Source: Sporosarcina sp. BP05 (lineage in GTDB: Bacteria > Bacillota > Bacilli > Bacillales_A > Planococcaceae). From it: 64,000 nt of DNA. The translations under genes were made by a program, and so were the position numbers. Numbering within the stretch: position 1 is the stretch's first letter; each line of letters opens with the position of its first letter. The notes beneath the pieces were generated by a model, which saw nothing but the letters and a program-made list of their open reading frames with translations, ran no database searches and had not been told where the DNA came from. Below are positions 60,918-64,000 of the stretch, one piece after another. Where the stretch lies: contig NZ_JACFTD010000007.1 of NCBI RefSeq assembly GCF_014282005.1, positions 178,832 to 242,831 of the forward strand. The letters are read 5' to 3'.

Positions 60918-61130
60918 CCTTTTGTTCAGCTCCAGGCGGCTCCGCTTTTCTATGTCTAGCTCCAACGGCCAGATGCTCAGGTCATAAGCCAGCCCAGCTA
61001 CGCGGCAAAGAACACCGCTTGGGTCAGCAGGATGCTGATCATGCAGTGGTTGCGACACGATGTCGCGAACTTAGACTGCCTTCCTTATCCGTCTTATGCC
61101 TGTCTCCCCTAGCAGGCCGTCTCCGCTTTT
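60918..61130. repeat. Family A intergenic repeat, copy A6
   Basis: Read on the minus strand: GAAAAGCGGAGACGGCCTG, GACAGGCATAAGACGG, GGAAGGCAGTCTAAGTTCGC, GACATCGTGTCGCAACCACTG, then GGCTTATGACC and TTGGAGCTAGACATAG. It fills the gap between the biotin carrier and carboxyltransferase genes, inside what should be one operon. Confidence 0.8.
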
Positions 61131-61346
61131 CTATGCTTCGATTGTAGCTAGAACGTCTTCTTCGTTAACGAAATCGCCGACTTGTACATTAATCGTTGCT
61201 ACTTTTCCGGCCGTTTCAGCTTCAATTGGAATTTCCATTTTCATCGATTCAAGTACGATGATAACTTGTCCCGCCGTTACTTCTTCCCCTACCGCTGCGT
61301 TCACTGTAAATACAGTACCTGCCATCGTTGCTTTTAATGCTGTCAT
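61131..61346 (-). CDS. Biotin carrier protein of an acyl-CoA carboxylase
   Basis: 71 residues from ATG 61346 (MTALKATMAGTVF), behind AGGAGGAAACAACAAA; the longer frame is translated repeat. A free-standing biotinyl domain with the biotinylation motif ESMKMEIP (Lys36) and the lipoyl-like fold (AVGEEVTAGQVIIVLE). Like B. subtilis YngHB. It carries carboxybiotin between the biotin carboxylase and carboxyltransferase encoded on either side. Confidence 0.93.
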   Translation of the reverse strand: MTALKATMAGTVFTVNAAVGEEVTAGQVIIVLESMKMEIPIEAETAGKVATINVQVGDFVNEEDVLATIEA

Positions 61347-61373
61347 TTTGTTGTTTCCTCCTTTTGTTTTGTG

Positions 61374-61520
61374 CTCCAAGTTGATCAAATACGCCTCGGC
61401 GTATTTGCGCCCAGATTTTGAATTGAGCTTGCTCAATTCACTCCTTTCAAAATCTGTGGCATCCGCCGGAGGCATTAACTTCATTCAGCAGGGTCTTACC
61501 CCCTGCTGAATGAAGTTAAT
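61374..61520. repeat. Cluster of palindromes between biotin carboxylase and carrier genes (type C)
   Basis: Four stem-loops in 147 bp: AAATACGCC/GGCGTATTT (61387-61406), GAATTGAGC/GCTCAATTC (61420-61439) nested in CAGATTTTGAA/TTCAAAATCTG, a GCCTCC/GG pair, and a perfect 20-bp inverted repeat (61474-61493 and 61501-61520). The last one includes the final codons and stop of the biotin carboxylase gene. Confidence 0.85.
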
Positions 61521-62836
61521 ACTGATGTCGAATAATCACCTGTAATGAATTCTTCAGATTTCAGGAAGTTATTGAAGAAAGGTATATTCGTTTTCAGGCC
61601 TTCAATTTCTACTTTCGAAAGGAAGTTTTCCGATTTCTGAATTGCTTCTTCCCGTGTTGTTGCGTGGACGATTACTTTCGAGATGAGTGGATCATAGAAA
61701 GGCGTCACTTTCCCACCCTCAACATATCCTGAGTCAATACGGATTCCCGCAGTATCTCCCCAATCAAGTTTCTTAATTGTCCCCGGTGATGGCAAGAATT
61801 TGATCGGATCTTCCGCATAAATACGGAATTCGATGGCATGGCCCGTTGATTTGATGTTCGTTTGATCAATCACAGGAAGTTTATTGCCTTTCGCAATTTC
61901 AAGCTGCCATTCGACAAGGTCAAAACCAGTCACTTCTTCGGTCACCGGATGTTCAACTTGAAGTCTAGTATTCATTTCCAAGAAATACAGTTCATTATTT
62001 TCATCGACAATGAATTCTACTGTTCCTGCATTTTTATAAGAAACCGCTTTTGCTGCATCGACAGCCGCTTTATAAAGACTATGACGTGCTTCTTCTGGCA
62101 AATGCGGAGATGGTGATTCCTCAATCACTTTTTGGTTGCGTCGTTGTACGGAACAATTACGTTCAAACAAATGGACAACATTTCCGAAATTGTCTCCAAA
62201 AATCTGCACTTCGATATGGCGTGCATTTGCTATGAATTTTTCCAAGTAAACAACATCATCTCCAAAATACGCTTTCGCACGAGTCTTTACGGATTGAAAA
62301 TGTTGACTGAGCGCTTGCTCATCTTCGCAACGAACCATCCCAATTCCACCACCACCAGCACTCGCTTTTAGCATAATCGGATAACCGATTTCAGCTGCTT
62401 CACGCACGGCGTCTTCCAAAGATGCAATTCCTTCGTCAGTTCCAGGCACGACCGGCACCCCTGCCGCTTTCATCGTCACACGTGAACCAATCTTGTCACC
62501 CATCTTATCAATTGTGTCCGCATCAGGTCCGATGAATTGGATTCCCGCAGCTTGTACTTTACGTACAAACTCCGCATTTTCTGATAGAAGCCCATAGCCC
62601 GGATGAATACCGTCGACTCCGGCACGAACCGCAATTTCAATTATATCGTCCGCTTTTAAATAGGATTGTTGAACTTGTGCAGGTCCTAGCAAGAACGCCT
62701 CGTCCGCTTCTTTCACGAACGGCATGTCCGCGTCCGCTTCCGAATAGACAGCGACAGTACCAATACCAAGGCGCTTACAAGTCTTTATGATTCTAAGAGC
62801 GATTTCCCCACGATTCGCAATCAGTATTTTATCCAT
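61496..62836 (-). CDS. Biotin carboxylase subunit of an acyl-CoA carboxylase
   Basis: 446 residues. ATP-grasp enzyme charging biotin with CO2. MDKILIANRGEIALRII start, ATP loop KASAGGGGIGM (Ile in place of the Arg of acetyl-CoA carboxylase AccC, as in YngH-type enzymes by recollection), ERNCSVQRRNQKVIEESPSP, FLEMNTRLQVEHPVTEE and RIYAEDP. The last residues (SVLTSFSRG) are encoded by an inverted-repeat arm, so the C-terminus may have been reshaped by a repeat insertion. ATG after GGGGGATTAAT. Confidence 0.93.
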   Translation of the reverse strand: MDKILIANRGEIALRIIKTCKRLGIGTVAVYSEADADMPFVKEADEAFLLGPAQVQQSYLKADDIIEIAVRAGVDGIHPGYGLLSENAEFVRKVQAAGIQFIGPDADTIDKMGDKIGSRVTMKAAGVPVVPGTDEGIASLEDAVREAAEIGYPIMLKASAGGGGIGMVRCEDEQALSQHFQSVKTRAKAYFGDDVVYLEKFIANARHIEVQIFGDNFGNVVHLFERNCSVQRRNQKVIEESPSPHLPEEARHSLYKAAVDAAKAVSYKNAGTVEFIVDENNELYFLEMNTRLQVEHPVTEEVTGFDLVEWQLEIAKGNKLPVIDQTNIKSTGHAIEFRIYAEDPIKFLPSPGTIKKLDWGDTAGIRIDSGYVEGGKVTPFYDPLISKVIVHATTREEAIQKSENFLSKVEIEGLKTNIPFFNNFLKSEEFITGDYSTSVLTSFSRG

Positions 62837-62979
62837 ATTAATCCCCCAAACAATTTGATGTGTATTTCTCCATCCCCCTCTAGTTTATACGATGGATGAA
62901 AGCGATTTCAACCTTTGTCTGAAAAAAACATCTTTTCATGCCATTTCGACTAGTCAAAAGTTATTTATCAATGCCACAC

Positions 62980-63017
62980 AAAAACCGCCGCACATGCATA
63001 AGACATGTACAGCGGTT
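62980..63017 (-). terminator. Intrinsic terminator after the enoyl-CoA hydratase-family gene
   Basis: AACCGCTGTACATG and CATGTGCGGCGGTT arms followed by TTTT on the minus strand. The carboxylase genes therefore probably have their own promoter in the 140 bp that follow. Confidence 0.85.
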
Positions 63018-63028
63018 AGTGCGACATT

Positions 63029-63787
63029 TTATTTTTTCGACAAAAACTGCGCCACCGCTTCATGGTGTGCATCACTTCCCCAAAGAATTGAGCATTGTCG
63101 TGATTCTTCAATCATTCGGTCACGAATAAAATCAGCCGTCCATTTCCGGATAGCAATCGTTTTATACGCCCGATGGACAGTCGGATGATGAGCAGACATT
63201 TTGGCAAGAAACCGTTGAAGTCCTTCTTCAGCAGTGCCCTCATAAATCTCTGTTGCCCAACCCGTTTCAAGCATTTGATCAGCCGTATACACCTCGGCTT
63301 CAGAAAGTAGACGTAACACACGGTCATGCTTGCCATCTTTTTCAAACAGCAGCGTAGCGCCGCCCCACCCCGTGGTAATGGCAAGTGTCCCTTGAATGAA
63401 ACCAGCCTTCGCAGTGGATGACATGACCCTGTAATCGCAAGATGTAGCAATTTCACAACCACCACCTACAGCAGCACCATTGACGACCGCAATGACAGGC
63501 ATCGGCAGTGTGGCAACCCTATATAATAGGCCTGCCATTTTACTTAGCATTGGATAGGCCTCATCGGCTGTACGTAAGGAATGGAATTCAGATAGATCTC
63601 CACCCGAACAGAATGCCCGATCTCCCGCACCTGTAATAACGGCATATGCGACATCTTCATTATTTTCAATACGATTTAGAAATTGTTCGAGCCCATCCAT
63701 GACAGCATAGTTGATGGCGTTGCGCATTTCAGGACGGTTGATTGTAAATGTAGCAATTCCATTTTCGATAGCAATGTTGTAAGACAT
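63029..63787 (-). CDS. Enoyl-CoA hydratase/isomerase-family protein
   Basis: 252 residues, crotonase fold. Oxyanion-hole segments FCSGGDLSEFHSL and NGAAVGGGCEIATSCDYRV (first catalytic Glu present). The second catalytic Glu, usually in a PEI motif, is replaced: FIQGTLAITTGWGGATLLF. TGWGGA resembles decarboxylase-like crotonase members, so hydratase activity is uncertain. B. subtilis yngF, in a comparable cluster, is assigned to methylglutaconyl-CoA hydration. ATG after GGGGGAATCGAC. Confidence 0.85.
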   Translation of the reverse strand: MSYNIAIENGIATFTINRPEMRNAINYAVMDGLEQFLNRIENNEDVAYAVITGAGDRAFCSGGDLSEFHSLRTADEAYPMLSKMAGLLYRVATLPMPVIAVVNGAAVGGGCEIATSCDYRVMSSTAKAGFIQGTLAITTGWGGATLLFEKDGKHDRVLRLLSEAEVYTADQMLETGWATEIYEGTAEEGLQRFLAKMSAHHPTVHRAYKTIAIRKWTADFIRDRMIEESRQCSILWGSDAHHEAVAQFLSKK

Positions 63788-63811
63788 GTCGATTCCCCCA
63801 TTGTATATAGT

Positions 63812-63905
63812 AAGTTGAAATATGGATTCCCATCAAATCCGCTTCGGCGCTCAGGGATGGCTTTGGCTACCCCTTTTAAGGCGCCTACGCTCAGTCTACA
63901 CAGAA
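63812..63905. repeat. Family B intergenic repeat, full copy B3
   Basis: AAGTTGAAATATGGATTCCC, AAATCCGCTTCGGCGCTCA, GGGATGGC, CCCCTTTTAAGGCGCC and TACGCTCAGTCTACACAG, collinear with the copy at 47071. Its edge is 25 bp from the start of the hydratase-family gene. Confidence 0.8.
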
Positions 63906-63954
63906 AAACAATCTCCAGGTGCATGAAGGTGTTAAAAATTCCTAATTGCTGTCG

Positions 63955-64000
63955 CATCTATGCGCTTGTCGGGGCTAAACGACACCTTCCGCTTTTCTTG
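63955..64000. repeat. Family A repeat module, partial copy A7 at the window edge
   Basis: GCGCTTGTCGGGGCTAAACGACACC followed by TTCCGCTTTTCTTG (given here in two parts) matches the end module of copy A1 (GCGCTTTTCGGGGCTGAACAGG). It continues outside the window. Confidence 0.6.

Overview
The window is chromosomal DNA from a low-to-moderate GC, endospore-forming member of the Bacillales. Gene order and protein content point to Planococcaceae, probably Sporosarcina or a close relative (an inference). The supports are spoIIGA-sigE-sigG, spoVD and ylmC (sporulation), bshC (bacillithiol), PyrR attenuation, an Ile T-box, and a dcw cluster running straight into the ylm/divIVA/ileS/pyr block as in Bacillus subtilis. 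Nearly every gene is on the minus strand, so the biological order runs from the right end to the left.

Right end (about 64000-58800): an acyl-CoA carboxylase module resembling the B. subtilis yng genes (enoyl-CoA hydratase-family protein, biotin carboxylase, short biotin carrier, carboxyltransferase), broken up by intergenic repeats; then panE. Next (57950-38400): a DUF3397 protein, bshC, and the division and cell-wall cluster mraZ-rsmH-ftsL-pbpB-spoVD-mraY-murD-ftsW-divIB-ylxW-ylxX-sbp-ftsA-ftsZ, then spoIIGA-sigE-sigG. murG and murB are absent from their usual place. A solo TnpB element sits between ftsZ and spoIIGA. Next (35900-27900): ylmC, ylmE, sepF, ylmG, ylmH, divIVA, T-box-controlled ileS, lspA and an RluD-family pseudouridine synthase. 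Then comes the complete de novo UMP operon pyrR-pyrP-pyrB-pyrC-carA-carB-pyrK-pyrD-pyrF-pyrE (27650-16010). A small accessory patch (15950-12900) holds a MOSC protein, two small orphan genes and two decayed phage-type repressors. Left end (12900-1): plus-strand rqcH, then gmk-rpoZ-coaBC-priA-def-fmt-rsmB-prpC-prkC-rsgA.

The most unusual observation is in carA. The glutamine amidotransferase nucleophile Cys is replaced by Gly and a conserved active-site Asn by Cys, while His and Glu remain. This predicts an ammonia-dependent carbamoyl-phosphate synthetase, which would suit an ammonia-loving, ureolytic lifestyle if the host is a Sporosarcina. Other noteworthy items are an rsmH gene whose only full-length start is ATT, a zinc-ribbon-less TnpB with hairpin ends and a candidate guide RNA, a modular family of intergenic repeats (seven places) plus two further repeat families, an LexA-like repressor killed by one nonsense codon, and a perfect 20-bp inverted repeat straddling a stop codon. 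No rRNA, tRNA or CRISPR array was seen.
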